Source of the DNA: Bimastos eiseni
Taxonomy: Eukaryota; Annelida; Clitellata; Crassiclitellata; Lumbricidae
Reading direction: 5' to 3'
Length of the DNA: 64,000 nt
NCBI GenBank assembly: GCA_959347315.1
Contig: OY365806.1
Location: 50,607,568 to 50,671,567, forward strand
Position numbers and translations under genes: made by a program. The first letter of the stretch is position 1. Every line of letters starts with the position of its first letter. Below the pieces are notes generated by a model that was given only the letters and a program-made list of their open reading frames with translations, was not told the DNA's origin and ran no database searches. Below, in pieces: positions 46,147 to 56,330 of this stretch.

Positions 46147-46652
46147 GGAAGTCGTCCATAAATGACGTCACGCAAATTTGGGCGATTTATGACCTCTCCC
46201 CCTTCGTTACACGTCGTCACAAATGCCACGACCCCTTCAAATATGACGTCACATCACAAGGTCCTGACCCAAAAAAATCAAACCAGATGTCCAGAAAGTA
46301 ATGCAAATTTTCTTATAATTATCAAAACATTTAATTGTAACTAGAAAATATTTCAAATTATGATAGTATAACGAAGAAATATGGAGAAATTAAGTAGCCT
46401 ATAATGATTACAATCTTATACATTCCACAGGATGAAAGACTATCATAATCATAATTAGTTTTGTTTAATTGTGGTAACAACTACTGCTAATTAAGTGGAA
46501 CTTGTTTAAATGAGTGTAAGTGTTTAATAAAATAATGTATTTTGATGTGATGATGTGACGTCACATTTCGTCGACCCCTCTCCCCTTGTCAAACATCGTC
46601 ACAAATTTGTGACCCTTCCCCATAGGAGCGTGACGTCATATATGGACGGCCC
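46146..46652. mobile_element. 507-bp MITE with GTCCATA-TGACGTCACGC inverted ends
   Basis: The left end GTCGTCCATAAATGACGTCA and right end TGACGTCATATATGGACGGC are inverted repeats of about 27 bp. CTA stands on both sides, a possible 3-bp duplication of PIF/Harbinger type. Additional inner GACGTCACA / TGTGACGTC copies occur near 46247 and 46555. Non-coding. Confidence 0.75.
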
Positions 46653-46703
46653 CTAGTGTCAACGACAAATGGTTCGCACACTGTTGCCGACTGTGTGCGT
46701 TAA

Positions 46704-46935
46704 AATAGAAGTTGGATTGGTGATATTAATGATGCTGGAATAGAAGTTGGATGGGTGAACTAAATTCTTCCAAAACAGATGCTATTTAGATGAACATAAT
46801 GCCTACTGAAATAAAAGTTGGATCATTGAAAGAATATTTGCATAGATAGAAGTTGAAGCTACAAAACTGGTTCTTGCTGAACCAGAAGCTGGATTTGATG
46901 ACATTATTATTATCAATCCAACTTCTATTTAACCA
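46704..46935 (+). repeat. Degenerate tandem repeat related to 43175-43352
   Basis: About five units with an AATAGAAGTTGGATxxxTGAA core, plus an inverted copy (CAATCCAACTTCTATTT) at 46916-46932. Unit spacing is irregular (30-70 bp). Confidence 0.6.
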
Positions 46936-47205
46936 AATACATATTGGGCGAAAAATAGAACTTTTTATCATTCGTTAGGCTTTTTGTCCATCAACCATAG
47001 TTAAGTCGTCAATTATTTGTTGATGAAATATTTGTTGTAATTTAAAGCGTAGACCTGCCTACGTTTGTGAAATTGTCGACAAGGGACCAGTGGCGCCGGC
47101 ATCGTTTTGACAGCGTGAAAGTAGAGTTTGTAAACGCGCGAAGCGCAAACTTTTTTCCTCCTCTTTGTCCTGTCGATAATAACGTGCGCATATAGAGGAA
47201 TTGCA

Positions 47206-47326
47206 CTGTTGCATGGACGCTCATGGACGGCGTCCAGGCTCTGCTGGCCAATTATGTGGCAGGACGGCGTCCAGCCTCGAAAATAAGTGCCTGGACGCCA
47301 TCCATGACCGTCCAGGCACACTTTAA
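47206..47326. repeat. Cluster of GCGTCCAGG/CCTGGACGC inverted motifs
   Basis: Several direct and inverted copies of a GGACGGCGTCCAGGC-type motif lie within 120 bp, including arms TGCCTGGACG and CGTCCAGGCA around 47289-47319. The GGCGTCCAGG core also resembles sequence beside the 46-kb element (GCCTGGACGC near 46134). Confidence 0.55.
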
Positions 47327-48314
47327 GCCCTGATCCTAGAGGACCTATAAGATAAGCAGTATCATGTGATCTTCAGCTTTGATCTACAAATTGATCATGA
47401 TTGTACAGAATGTTTTTGAATGCAGCTGTCCAATATTACATGCTAGACCTGTGTGTTGTACGTTTTTCTGTTTAAACTATGTGAGATACCTGAACTGCCA
47501 AGATGCTCATGAAGACGTGTGTTGATGGGACCCAGTAGGCCTAGTCAAATAATGGTGCGATGATTGAGTTATTGATTGCTATCGCCTTACAGGTATATAT
47601 ATATATATTAATTAGTAACTTACTAGTAGGCCTATTGTCATTACAGTGGATAACTTTGCTGCAAAACGTTAAAGTATATAAGTAAGCTTACCAAAATAAG
47701 ATATTGTCACCACCGTCTGTAAATTAAGAGCTACATTGGTCATCATGATAGTACAGCAGTAACAGCACAGCACACTATCCTGAAAACAGACAGAGAATAG
47801 CAACGTGCTGCTGCCAATCTTCGCCATGCAGTCAACCAGTTGGATTAACTGCACGCCCAGAGACCACCACGAGGTGTTGGCAAAGGTCTCCGTAGGCCAT
47901 TCATTGCAGCTCTCAGGCAGTAGAAAGTCATCACACGTTTGGCATCACCCATAAATAGGCCAATTTGAGAAATTTTCAATTTGAGTTATTTGCTTTTACT
48001 TGGATTGAAATGTAAGGCAAACATTGGTGCTGGGGCAAAACGCGAAAGACGCAAATCAGAGACATGATTGCGCATAGAAAATACTATAGCCAGAGAAGGT
48101 TCGGAAACGACATAGGCCTATTACACAAGCATAGGCCTATAAGTCAATGAGTAATCGAAAACAAATTCCGTGACAGTAAAACTGAATGTGAGAAAACGGA
48201 GAGCAAAAGAACAGGCACTGCAGCGATAGCGAAAGAGTGAAAAAAAAGACACTTAATTAGTTTGAAGATTGAGAAAAAAACAAAAGACATGTCTTTTGTT
48301 GAACATAGCGATTG
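47327..48314. other. Intergenic, nothing recognised
   Basis: AT-rich sequence. A 20-bp perfect palindrome, ACAAAAGACATGTCTTTTGT, lies at 48280-48299. Confidence 0.5.
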
Positions 48315-48800
48315 GGTGTAAGAAATAGAGAGAGAAATAGATGATAGGCCTAGGCCTAAATGGAGATTGATTGATAGATAGATAGACATGGCAGATACAG
48401 AAAGAAAGACTCTGCATAGACAGATAGATAGACAGACAGATACATGGATAGACAAACAGATAGATAGATAGATTAATAGAGAGAGTCATAGATGATAAAT
48501 GGAGATAGTTCTCAATCTCCATTAGACAGATCTACAAAGACAGATAGAAAAGGCAGAGAAAGAGAGAAATTACAGATAGAGAAATAGATGAATTGATAAC
48601 TAGATAAATTTATGCACATATAGATAACTGAATTGATCAATAGGTAGGCCTACATACACAGATAGATATCTAGATAGATAAGACTGAGAAAGAAATATTA
48701 GATAAATTGATAGATGCATGAATAAACAGATCTATACATCAATTGATAGATAAGAAGGCACATAGGATGACAGGTAGACAAGTGTATCGAGAAAATTATT
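48315..48800 (+). repeat. Degenerate (GATA)n tract
   Basis: GATAGATA, GACAGATA and GAGAGAAATAGATGA variants extend over nearly 500 bp with interruptions. Open frames across it are simple-sequence artefacts. Confidence 0.85.
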
Positions 48801-49156
48801 ATTAGATAGGCCTATACGCAGAGAGAAATTGGTTAATATACAGTGCGATGAAGAAAATATGCCGTTTGGTTGAGAAAAAGTACGACAAACATGAGACTGA
48901 AAGTAAGATCGAAACTGAAATAATATGGACGCAACAGAGGCAGTGCATACTTATGAGCGAGAAGTACGGTTAAAGTGAGTGAGAGATTTAGAGCATAATG
49001 TAGGCTATATTGTTTAGAGTATCTGCTTATACCCCTCTGATTGTAACTTCTAATAACGTTCAATCACAGACAACTACGTCAATTTAACGAGTACTACGTC
49101 AACATGGGAAATAGGCTTAATGAACTGACAGACTTGTAATGAGTGGACTACCCAAA
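48801..49156. other. Intergenic, nothing recognised
   Basis: Short spacer between the GATA tract and the duplicated block. Confidence 0.5.
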
Positions 49157-50109
49157 TGTAAGCTACTTAATATTATGCAAAGCCAGGGCCCTACAGAAAA
49201 AATGTGACGCAATTGGCCCATCACATTTTCTTAAGCAAGCAGTTGGAAGGTAGTTCTGTGTTGACCTCAGGTCTGAGGTGAATACAAAACTATCTTCGAA
49301 CACCTTAATCTTCTCATATCAGGCTGAACGCAACATAATCATTCAATAAACTGGTGTCCTGAATTTGGCTTTCGAGTGGCGCTTTAAAAGTTTTTAGAAG
49401 CTAACGATTACGATTAGAGTTATATGTAGCAGCATAATTTTTATGCTGTACGCCATTTTCTTTTCGTCTGTGCATTTAGATGGAACTTATTCGTGTTGAA
49501 TTTTTTACTTGTGGTCGTTGTGGAGGCAATCAATTATCAGAACTTAATCAAAGAAGAATACAGGGATATAAAATGCTCTGTGTTTCATTATCCTGGTCGA
49601 CATTTTGCTACCTAATTACAATCTTCCAAACGACTTGACGATTTTATTAGCAACCAATCTATGGGATTTTTCGCAAACCTTCATAAAAAACTGAAACTAA
49701 CCCATAGCCGCTTGCAGGACAGTCGGTCAGTTGACGGCGGTCACGAACAAGTCTCGATAACCGAAGACAGGTAGCGCTTCATGTCAGATGCCACAGCAAC
49801 TCTACCAGGATGGACGGTGCCAAAACTGCCGGACTTCTCTTGTTTGAGGCTGCCGGGATGGACGGTGCAAAACAGCTGACAGATTCGCTGACCTGTGTAA
49901 TTTATACATCTGCTGATATTGTATAAATCTAAGCAGTGCCTTAATTGAGTAAATTTTATTAAGTTGATAAAGCATTGTACAGAATTTAATGTAGGGCCTA
50001 TAGCTCAAAAATAGCAGACTTATTTTTGCTGACTTGGTGCCACCAATCGTCTGGCATTCTGAAGCTCAAATTGCTTGTCTTGCTATGGCATTGGCTGCTT
50101 ACATTGAAA
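49157..50109 (+). repeat. Tandem duplication, copy A
   Basis: Collinear with 50215-51905. Shared blocks in order include CTACTTAATATTAT with GCAAAGCCAGGGCC, GGAAGGTAGTTCTGTGTTG, TTTTCGTCTGTGCATTTAGA, ATCTTCCAAACGACTTGACG, GGACAGTCGGTCA and TCTGGCATTCTGAAGCTCAA. Divergence is substantial, so the duplication is old. No coding potential is seen. A GGATGGACGGTGC motif is itself duplicated inside (49808 and 49857). Confidence 0.75.
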
Positions 50110-50205
50110 CAGTGCCGTACCGAGGGGGGCCAGCGGAGTCTTGGCCCAGGGCGCAAATGTGGAAACGGCGCAAATTTCAGGATGGAATAGCTTATTATTC
50201 TACAC
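50110..50205 (+). repeat. Second copy of the CAGTGCCGTACCGAGG dispersed element
   Basis: Shares GGGCGCAAATGTGGAAAC and GCGCAAATTTCAGGATGGAA with 7336-7523. It lies exactly at the boundary between copies A and B of the tandem duplication. Confidence 0.65.
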
Positions 50206-50214
50206 AAATCAAAA

Positions 50215-51905
50215 TGTATCCTACTTAATATTATCTCAAAGCCAGGGCCTTACACAGAAAATGTGATGCATTTGGACAATCACATTTTCTTTGGCAAGCG
50301 ATTGGAAGGTAGTTCTGTGTTGTCCTGATCAGGTCTAAGGTCGACATCTAACTATCTTCAAGCACATTAGTCTCCTCATTTCAGACTAAATGCAACATAT
50401 TCATTCAACGCCTCTGAAACAATGCAGCGTTCTTGGATAATCTGGTTTCCTGCGTTTGGATTTTGAGTGGTGCTTTAGAAGTGTTGAGAAGTTGACGATT
50501 ACGCGTAGAGTTTACAGCAGAATTTTATACGGTGTGCCATTCTCTTTTCGTCTGTGCATTCAGATGATACTTGTTCGTATTGAATTGTTTACATGTGTAG
50601 GCAATTAATCATCAGAATTTAACCAAAGAAGGATACACGGATCTTAAACTGACGTATACCGAAACTGACCAAAGTAAGTGAAAAGTAAGAGACAGAATAC
50701 AAAATTCGAAAGGAGATTTAGAATAAAACTGGGAGTAGGGCAGTGAGACTGAAGTGAAAAACACAGAGAATGCTCTGAGAATGGAGATACAAGGCAACGA
50801 AACAATCTGATAACAATGCTGTTGCTGCTGCTGATGATGATGATGACAATGATGATGGTGATGATGATGATGATGATGATAATGATTTATCTGCTTGCAT
50901 ATGCTACCCAGGGTTGAGAAGAATGAGGTGGTTTCCCATTGCTTTCTTTCCTCACGGACAATTCTGGGTAATCATGTTGAAAGAGTTAAAACTCTTAAGA
51001 GTAACACTTACTCAGTATACTATAGACCTCTGCATATTGGGCAACGGATCCCCTCGTCCACTCGTCTCCTCTTTCCATTGCCAGTTCCTTCTCAGCCTCG
51101 TTCCACGACATCTGAGGTGATAAGTCGTCTTTGATGGTTTCCGGCAAGTTCTAAAAGACAAAATAGTGATGCATAACGTTGCAAAGCAAGAAAGGGAGTG
51201 TGCTAGACGACAGTGAGAGAAAGACGTGGAGTAGCCTAGGACAGATTGGAAGAGAGCAAACGGTAACTTTATTACTTAACCGAGCCGCAATATGCCAACG
51301 AAATTTTTCTATGGCAAAGCATAGGGATATGCTGTTAAAAGCTTTTGTAAAAATCTGGGCACAAGAAGGAGAGAAAATAGGGTTAGTAGCTCAAAGAAGA
51401 TACAAAATTGAGCTATAGCTATAAGCAAACTTACGAAAAGAGGAAGAGAAATAACAAAGACAAGACAGAATGTTTGTCTGTCTCATTATCTTAATTGACA
51501 TCCCGCTACTTAGCATCTTCCAAACGACCTGACGATTTGTCAGCAACCAATTGTCTGTCCATCGCCAATTAAGTGGCCATGCCCATCTCTATCAACCTTC
51601 ATAGAAAGTAGAAATTGAAACTAACCTAGCTGCTTGTGGGACAGTCGGTCAACCGAATCATTGCAGTTGATCCTGACTGGAATTGAGATCCTTTGAGTGA
51701 AGAGCTTCACACGACCAGCGGTTGACGGCACCACGTACAGGCCTCGATGGAAACATTGTAAAGAATGTAATGAATTTAAATTAGGTCAAGTATAGCATAT
51801 AGCATAAGTATAGCATAAGTATAACCTTATTTTTGCTAACTTGGAGTTACTATCGTCTGGCACTCTGAAGCTCAAATTGCCTGTCTTGTTATGGCTGCTT
51901 GTATG
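50215..51905 (+). repeat. Tandem duplication, copy B (with insertions)
   Basis: Matches copy A (49157-50109) block by block but is about 740 bp longer. Extra sequence at about 50640-51480 contains a (GAT)n tract (50829-50884) and a CAGGGTTGAGAAGAATGAGG dispersed fragment. Confidence 0.7.
50829..50884 (+). repeat. (GAT)n microsatellite
   Basis: GCTGCTGATGATGATGATGA followed by further GAT units; a simple trinucleotide repeat. Confidence 0.9.
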
Positions 51906-51935
51906 AAAATACTTGGGTTATGGCTAGAATAAAAC

Positions 51936-52166
51936 TGTGGCGTTCTTTCGCCCGCGCGCCTGCCTCCACATATATAGCGATGCACCGCATGTCAGGCTAT
52001 ACTCAAGCCAATTTATGCGTCTGCAAGCTATGCGCTCAATTAAAAACCGCCGATCGGTCTTCCTTCCTATACGCAACACTGTAAAAAAATATACGTAAAA
52101 TAACACTATGGCGAGCCGATTATTTAAATAAATCATTCATTCAAGCCTTGTGGCCTGTCCGCCACA
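51936..52166 (+). repeat. Left LTR-like direct repeat
   Basis: 231 bp from TGTGGCG to CGCCACA, sharing ATATATAGCGATGCACCGCA, AAAAACCGCCGATCGGTCTT and TTCAAGCCTTGTGGCCTGTC with the right copy at about 95% identity. Confidence 0.75.
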
Positions 52167-52806
52167 CTCTCCCCACCTTACGTTGATGCGAAGCATCTGC
52201 GACAAAACCGGGACCTATCACTCGTGACAAAGAAACATCTCCAGCTCAGATCCAATTAGAAGGCAAGGAACCAGTGTACCGCTTTGGTTGTAGGCTGGAA
52301 TACCGGTCATCAGGACTACTTACTCGGTCTGTACTCAATCCAGTGCCCAAGGATGTCTGCTACCACGCACGTACACCAACAGCGATGCGATATCTCCAAC
52401 ATTCAGTGCTGGCGACAACCTATTTAATGGTGCAAGAATCCCAAACCATCAACCTACTGGCAACCACGGGTCGCCAACCTTAACAGGCCATCTATTTTGA
52501 ACCTGAGCTCCACCTAACCCAATGGCCAGAGGACCTAGAAGAGAAAAGTCACCATCTATCTCCCGATTTTGTAAGTATACCTCAACTCTATCACGTAACG
52601 AACGCATCCGAAATTAATCAACCGAAACCGAACTTTCGCCCACGGGAAGTGACAACCGCTGTTAACATTGTAATATTTTTTTTTCTTTTTCATTTTTTCT
52701 TGTACAACAAATTATCATATTTACATGTGATCTCTAAGTAAGCACTCGCAAATTAAGAAACTTCATTTTTCTCCGTGCTATCTACGAAATATTATCATCG
52801 CAATAT

Positions 52807-52807
<1 letters not shown>

Positions 52808-52862
<55 letters not shown>
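52808..52862 (+). repeat. (CA)n microsatellite
   Basis: About 27 uninterrupted CA units. Confidence 0.97.
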
Positions 52863-52864
<2 letters not shown>

Positions 52865-53039
52865 CACAACCAACAACTCTGTTCAGCAACCCGAAACTCA
52901 ACAGTGAATTTTACACAAAACATGCTCGAAAGAACTCTTCCAAAAATCGCCCCACAAGACCAGTCACTTTCCAACGACTCAGTTGTGGACAAATGCAGAT
53001 AATCACGAATAGGCCAAACGCCAACAGAGAATTCAAAGA

Positions 53040-53360
53040 AAAGGATCCTCATCAAAAGACACTGGGACATCAATCCTCAAAAACAGTCCATGAAACCACC
53101 GCAAATCAACCGTGACCAGTACACCTTCTGTTCAGCATTTCGGCAGGATCGACAATATACAAAGACAGTGGAACCAAAACGCTTCATCAAAAGGAAACTC
53201 AAAATTGCTCTTCGGCAATAGTCCGGAAATTCACCGCAAATCAAGCGGTAACTGTAACCGATATCGTTCATCACAATGACCAACTGTCAAATTAAAACCG
53301 TTCATCAGAAGAAAACTTAAAATGTTCATCGACATCAGCTCGAAAAAACCACCGCAATGT
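53040..53360 (+). repeat. Threefold ~130-bp degenerate repeat
   Basis: Units starting at about 53046, 53181 and 53301 share CTTCATCAAAAGGAAACTCA, AAAxxCACCGCAAATCAA and a following CGGTAAC/CGTGACC. They are interior to the LTR-bounded element. Confidence 0.6.
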
Positions 53361-53434
53361 ATTCACCTGGGTACCCGATTACCCAAACGTACTCGTATCG
53401 ATCACTTCGATCAGACACGCAAGTAGATACACTT

Positions 53435-53477
53435 CGGGAAAACGAGAGGAGTATCTATGACCAACGTAGGTAGCCAA
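53435..53477 (+). repeat. 28S-like motif, copy 1
   Basis: CGGGAAAACGAGAGGAGTAT, CTATGACC and TAGGTAGCCAA occur in order. It resembles the conserved 28S rRNA segment GGTAAACGG-CGGGAGTAACTATGAC ... AAGGTAGCCAA (helices 68-71). Confidence 0.7.
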
Positions 53478-53684
53478 CAGTAATATTTACGCATCGATCA
53501 ATTCTTCGTCTACTGGTCTACTTGTTATCTCTAACCTGGGTTTTTGACTGCCCAAACTTTCACGTGCTTCTTGGTCAATTTCCGTGTGCGGCATACCGGC
53601 CTCACACGCATAAGTCATTATGCACACGATTGACCGTCCTCTGCGTTGGTAATTGTCCGCCGACACCGTAATATATTCTGATAC

Positions 53685-53727
53685 TCGGGAAACCGGGAGG
53701 AGTAACTATGACCAACGTAGGTAACAA
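53685..53727 (+). repeat. 28S-like motif, copy 2
   Basis: CGGGAAACCGGGAGGAGTAA, CTATGACC and TAGGTAACAA. GGAGTAACTATGAC matches the 28S segment over 14 bases. Confidence 0.75.
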
Positions 53728-54035
53728 ACAAGAGTACCTATCGAACGACCATAAAGCCATCAAGAAGAGTTACTTCACTTGTAACCTGAAGGTATCAATC
53801 GGCACCAGTGTTTTCTCTTGTTTGTCACGTGCTCTTCTAACGTGTTCACCCTCCACGTGTGATTCCAGCGGGTCTTTCGGGAATTTACCCGATATTTCTA
53901 TCGAACGTATCCAATGGGGAACTTTCCCCGTATGTGCCAACGCTCCACTCTCTCGGTTTGTACGGCTGTTACTGCGGGAATCTACTCGGCTTGTATCTCT
54001 TGCGGCCACCCGAATTTTCATGTCTCTGACAACCT

Positions 54036-54078
54036 GCGGAAACTGGCAGGAGTAGCTATGACCGAACTAGGTAGCCAA
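54036..54078 (+). repeat. 28S-like motif, copy 3
   Basis: GCGGAAACTGGCAGGAGTAG, CTATGACC and CTAGGTAGCCAA, followed by a TATATTTCTCGGCC tail. Confidence 0.7.
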
Positions 54079-54512
54079 CAAGTATATTTCTCGGCCTACT
54101 TGCATCTGTCATATACTTTAGTATCCGATCACCCAGACTCTCACATGTCTGTAACTCTCATCGACTGCGTTTATTCCTTCCATGGTAGGATCATCTAGAT
54201 ACTCGTCACCTAGAGCTCTGACCAACGGTAATGCACCAACTCTCGTTTCTCAGACTCGATTCTCTCACAGGCACCTGAGGTAAGTGTCACCACTTTACCT
54301 CTATGTTTCACACAGACCTGTATTGTTATAATCACTTTCTCTGAAGCAATTGTACTCTGTCTCTTATACACTGGAACGAACCACTGGCAGATCTTTCGAG
54401 GAAGTCCTCGAAAAGAGATTATGTAGTTAGATCTACAAGAAGAAATTAGTAGACGCCTCGCGGGGAAACCGCGAGCCAAGATATTGCAACTAGACACACA
54501 AATCAACAGATT

Positions 54513-54556
54513 GCTGGTAAACGGGAGGAGTAAGTATGACCACGCTAGGTAGCCAA
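54513..54556 (+). repeat. 28S-like motif, copy 4
   Basis: GCTGGTAAACGGGAGGAGTA, AGTATGACC and CTAGGTAGCCAA. This copy also keeps GGTAAACGG, which precedes the motif in 28S rRNA, so the resemblance spans over 40 bases. Confidence 0.8.
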
Positions 54557-54928
54557 GTATAGATATTTACGGAAAACCATAAATAGAAAAGAATATGCAG
54601 AGACGCCCACAATTGATCAGGTTTTCGGCACCAAAGGGAACTTTCCCTGTATTGAACGCACCAATGGGGTCACCCTCCCCGTATTTATCGAATGTATTCA
54701 TGTTTTCCAGTATTTGTCAACGGCTTCTCCGGTAGCTCTCAGTCTGTTTCCAACGGCTTCACGGGGCCGCCCTCCCCGTCTTTTAACCGACGTGTACACT
54801 GGGGAATTCTTCCCATAAATTGTCTCAACAGTCGCCATAATCTGTCTGGATGTAGCGTTCGGTTGCTCGGGGCTTTACCCGATCTCTATTTCTCACGGCC
54901 ACCGACGGGGTCACGTATCCGACAACCT

Positions 54929-54972
54929 GCTGGTATTCGTGAGGAGTAACTATGACCGATCTAGGTAGCCAA
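54929..54972 (+). repeat. 28S-like motif, copy 5
   Basis: GCTGGTATTCGTGAGGAGTA, ACTATGACC and CTAGGTAGCCAA, followed by the TATTTCTCGGCC tail. Confidence 0.75.
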
Positions 54973-55452
54973 CAAGAATATTTCTCGGCCACCAGAACTC
55001 CCACGGTCTGCTGCACGGTCGGGGATTTTTCCCAGTCTATCTCTCGGTCGGCCGCCGCGGCCTCTCTCGATATATGCTTCGGACCCTTCTGGGACTCACC
55101 CAGTCTGTATCACTCACGGCCACCAACGGGGTCACCATCTTCCCCGTATTTCCGAACAGAACTGTCATTCATTCATTTATTTCTCTCGATCGGGTCTTTA
55201 CGCACTCTCGAACGGTACCCAGACCTGTGAGCATTTCTCACGATCGGTCTTTCTCTGTCAGCCTGTTGACTCCTACGATCAGGGCACGGTCCGTCTTGCG
55301 ATCGACGGCAGAGGGGCCCACCCCACCAGATCAGCGAAAAGCAACACCGGCCTGACCGCGAGAGCGGCTGTCACTAGAAGTAGCATTTTTATGGCAACAC
55401 GATCTCTGGAGCGGTACGAGAACCACTCTACGTATGAAGCAGTATGAACCAC

Positions 55453-55656
55453 TGCTCCACATATATAGCGATGCACCGCATGTCAGGCTATACTCAAACC
55501 AATTCATGCGTCTGCAAGCTATGCACTCAATTAAAAACCGCCGATCGGTCTTCCTTCCTATACGCAACACTGCAAAAAATATACGTAAAATAACGCTATG
55601 GCGAGCAGATTATTTAAATAAATCATTCATTCAAGCCTTGTGGCCTGTCCGCCACA
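55453..55656 (+). repeat. Right LTR-like direct repeat
   Basis: About 204 bp nearly identical to 51962-52166, ending CGCCACA. The first ~25 bases of the left copy are not matched. Confidence 0.75.
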
Positions 55657-55657
55657 C

Positions 55658-55714
<57 letters not shown>
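55657..55714 (+). repeat. (ATT)n microsatellite
   Basis: About 18 uninterrupted ATT units directly after the LTR-like repeat. Confidence 0.97.
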
Positions 55715-55715
<1 letters not shown>

Positions 55716-55734
55716 TGTCTGGAAGGTCAGGCCT

Positions 55735-56330
55735 CGTCTTCTGGGATGGAAGAAAAGGTGCTATTAAAAGCCACGAGATTATAGCGCTGGATGCAGATTG
55801 ACAAGCGTTGATAGAGGAATTAACCTCGCGCTTATCACCAGTCATGGAGGAAATTCGGTCGCCAATCTCATTGATGAAATTAGCTGCAGATGGGTTCATG
55901 GGGCCCATAGTTTCAATGGCCACAGGTTGAAAGATGTGTGTGGCCGGGAGCCCACTGTACTTCAGAGTCTTGCGGTCAGTCGCCTGAACAGACGCAGGAC
56001 CGATTGACCCGATCTGGGGCCCTATGTAGGAGGCAGCGCAGGTGTGGACAATTGTGGCGTCCCATGCCAGATATCTCCCGCCCGCCCATGGAATGAGTGT
56101 TGCACCGTCGGGCCTCCTGCCGTCCGACCGAAACAGGCCAACAGGCTCCTTTACACTAGGGACCCCAGCTTTTTGGAGGGTCCGCCAGAGTATATGTTGA
56201 TGGCATTGTGTCGCAAGGAGCGACCCTGGGCCCTCCTACATACAAATCCGTGGTGACCCTTCGGGCCCACCACATCTCCACACTGACATCTGTGGAGGCA
56301 ACATAGGTCCAGGCCCAGGCTTTGAAATGT
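55735..56330 (-). pseudogene. Retroelement C-terminal domain relic
   Basis: The minus strand encodes, in order and with frame changes: HRCQCGDVVGPKGHHGFVCR, GRSLRHNAIN, GLFRSDGRRPDGATLIPW, RYLAWDATIVHTCAASYI, PVAIETMGPMNPSAANFINE and then, in another frame, LYQRLSICIQRYNLVAF. This order (a CxCG zinc-binding motif, RH, RxDGxRPDG, WDxTxxxxxAxSY, GPxN, QRxSxxIQRxN) is a familiar domain following reverse transcriptase in retroelements of marine invertebrates. At least one stop and two frameshifts make it dead. The exact superfamily was not assigned. Confidence 0.7.

Larger units (their letters stand above)
53850..55260 (+). repeat. Array of degenerate hairpin repeats (GGGG...CCCC)
   Basis: A dozen or so irregular units pair a small hairpin, such as GGGGAACTTTCCCC, GGGGTCACCCTCCCC, GGGGATTTTTCCC or CTGGGACTCACCCAG, with a following segment near GTATTTCTCACGGCCACCAA. 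Unit length varies from about 35 to 70 bp. The 28S-like copies 3-5 are interspersed and share the TATTTCTCGGCC tail. Confidence 0.6.
51936..55656 (+). mobile_element. LTR-bounded non-autonomous element, 3.7 kb, no protein
   Basis: Two direct repeats of about 200-230 bp (51936-52166 and about 55453-55656) frame a 3.3-kb interior. The left repeat begins TGTGGCG and ends CGCCACA, the short inverted termini expected of LTRs; the right repeat keeps the CGCCACA end but is diverged or truncated at its start. The interior has no gag or pol motif. It holds a CA tract, a threefold ~130-bp repeat, five 28S-rRNA-like motifs and a hairpin-rich array. No 5-bp target duplication is visible, perhaps because the right flank is an ATT microsatellite. 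LARD/TRIM-type element or a complex satellite are both possible. Confidence 0.55.

Noticed and set aside
48144..48522. Minus-strand ORFs of 103 and 89 codons rich in Ser, Ile, Tyr and Leu
   Set aside because: They run through the degenerate GATA tract and show no family resemblance.
51962..52166. Interpreting the direct repeats as a chance assembly duplication
   Set aside because: The copies differ by several substitutions and have LTR-like TG/CA ends, so a collapsed or duplicated assembly segment is less likely, though not excluded.
52775..53073. ORFs with poly(Thr-His) or poly(Val-Cys)
   Set aside because: Products of the CA microsatellite.
53708..54055. 115-codon ORF inside the LTR-bounded element
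   Set aside because: It crosses the 28S-like motif and hairpin repeats, and no retroviral-type motif is present.
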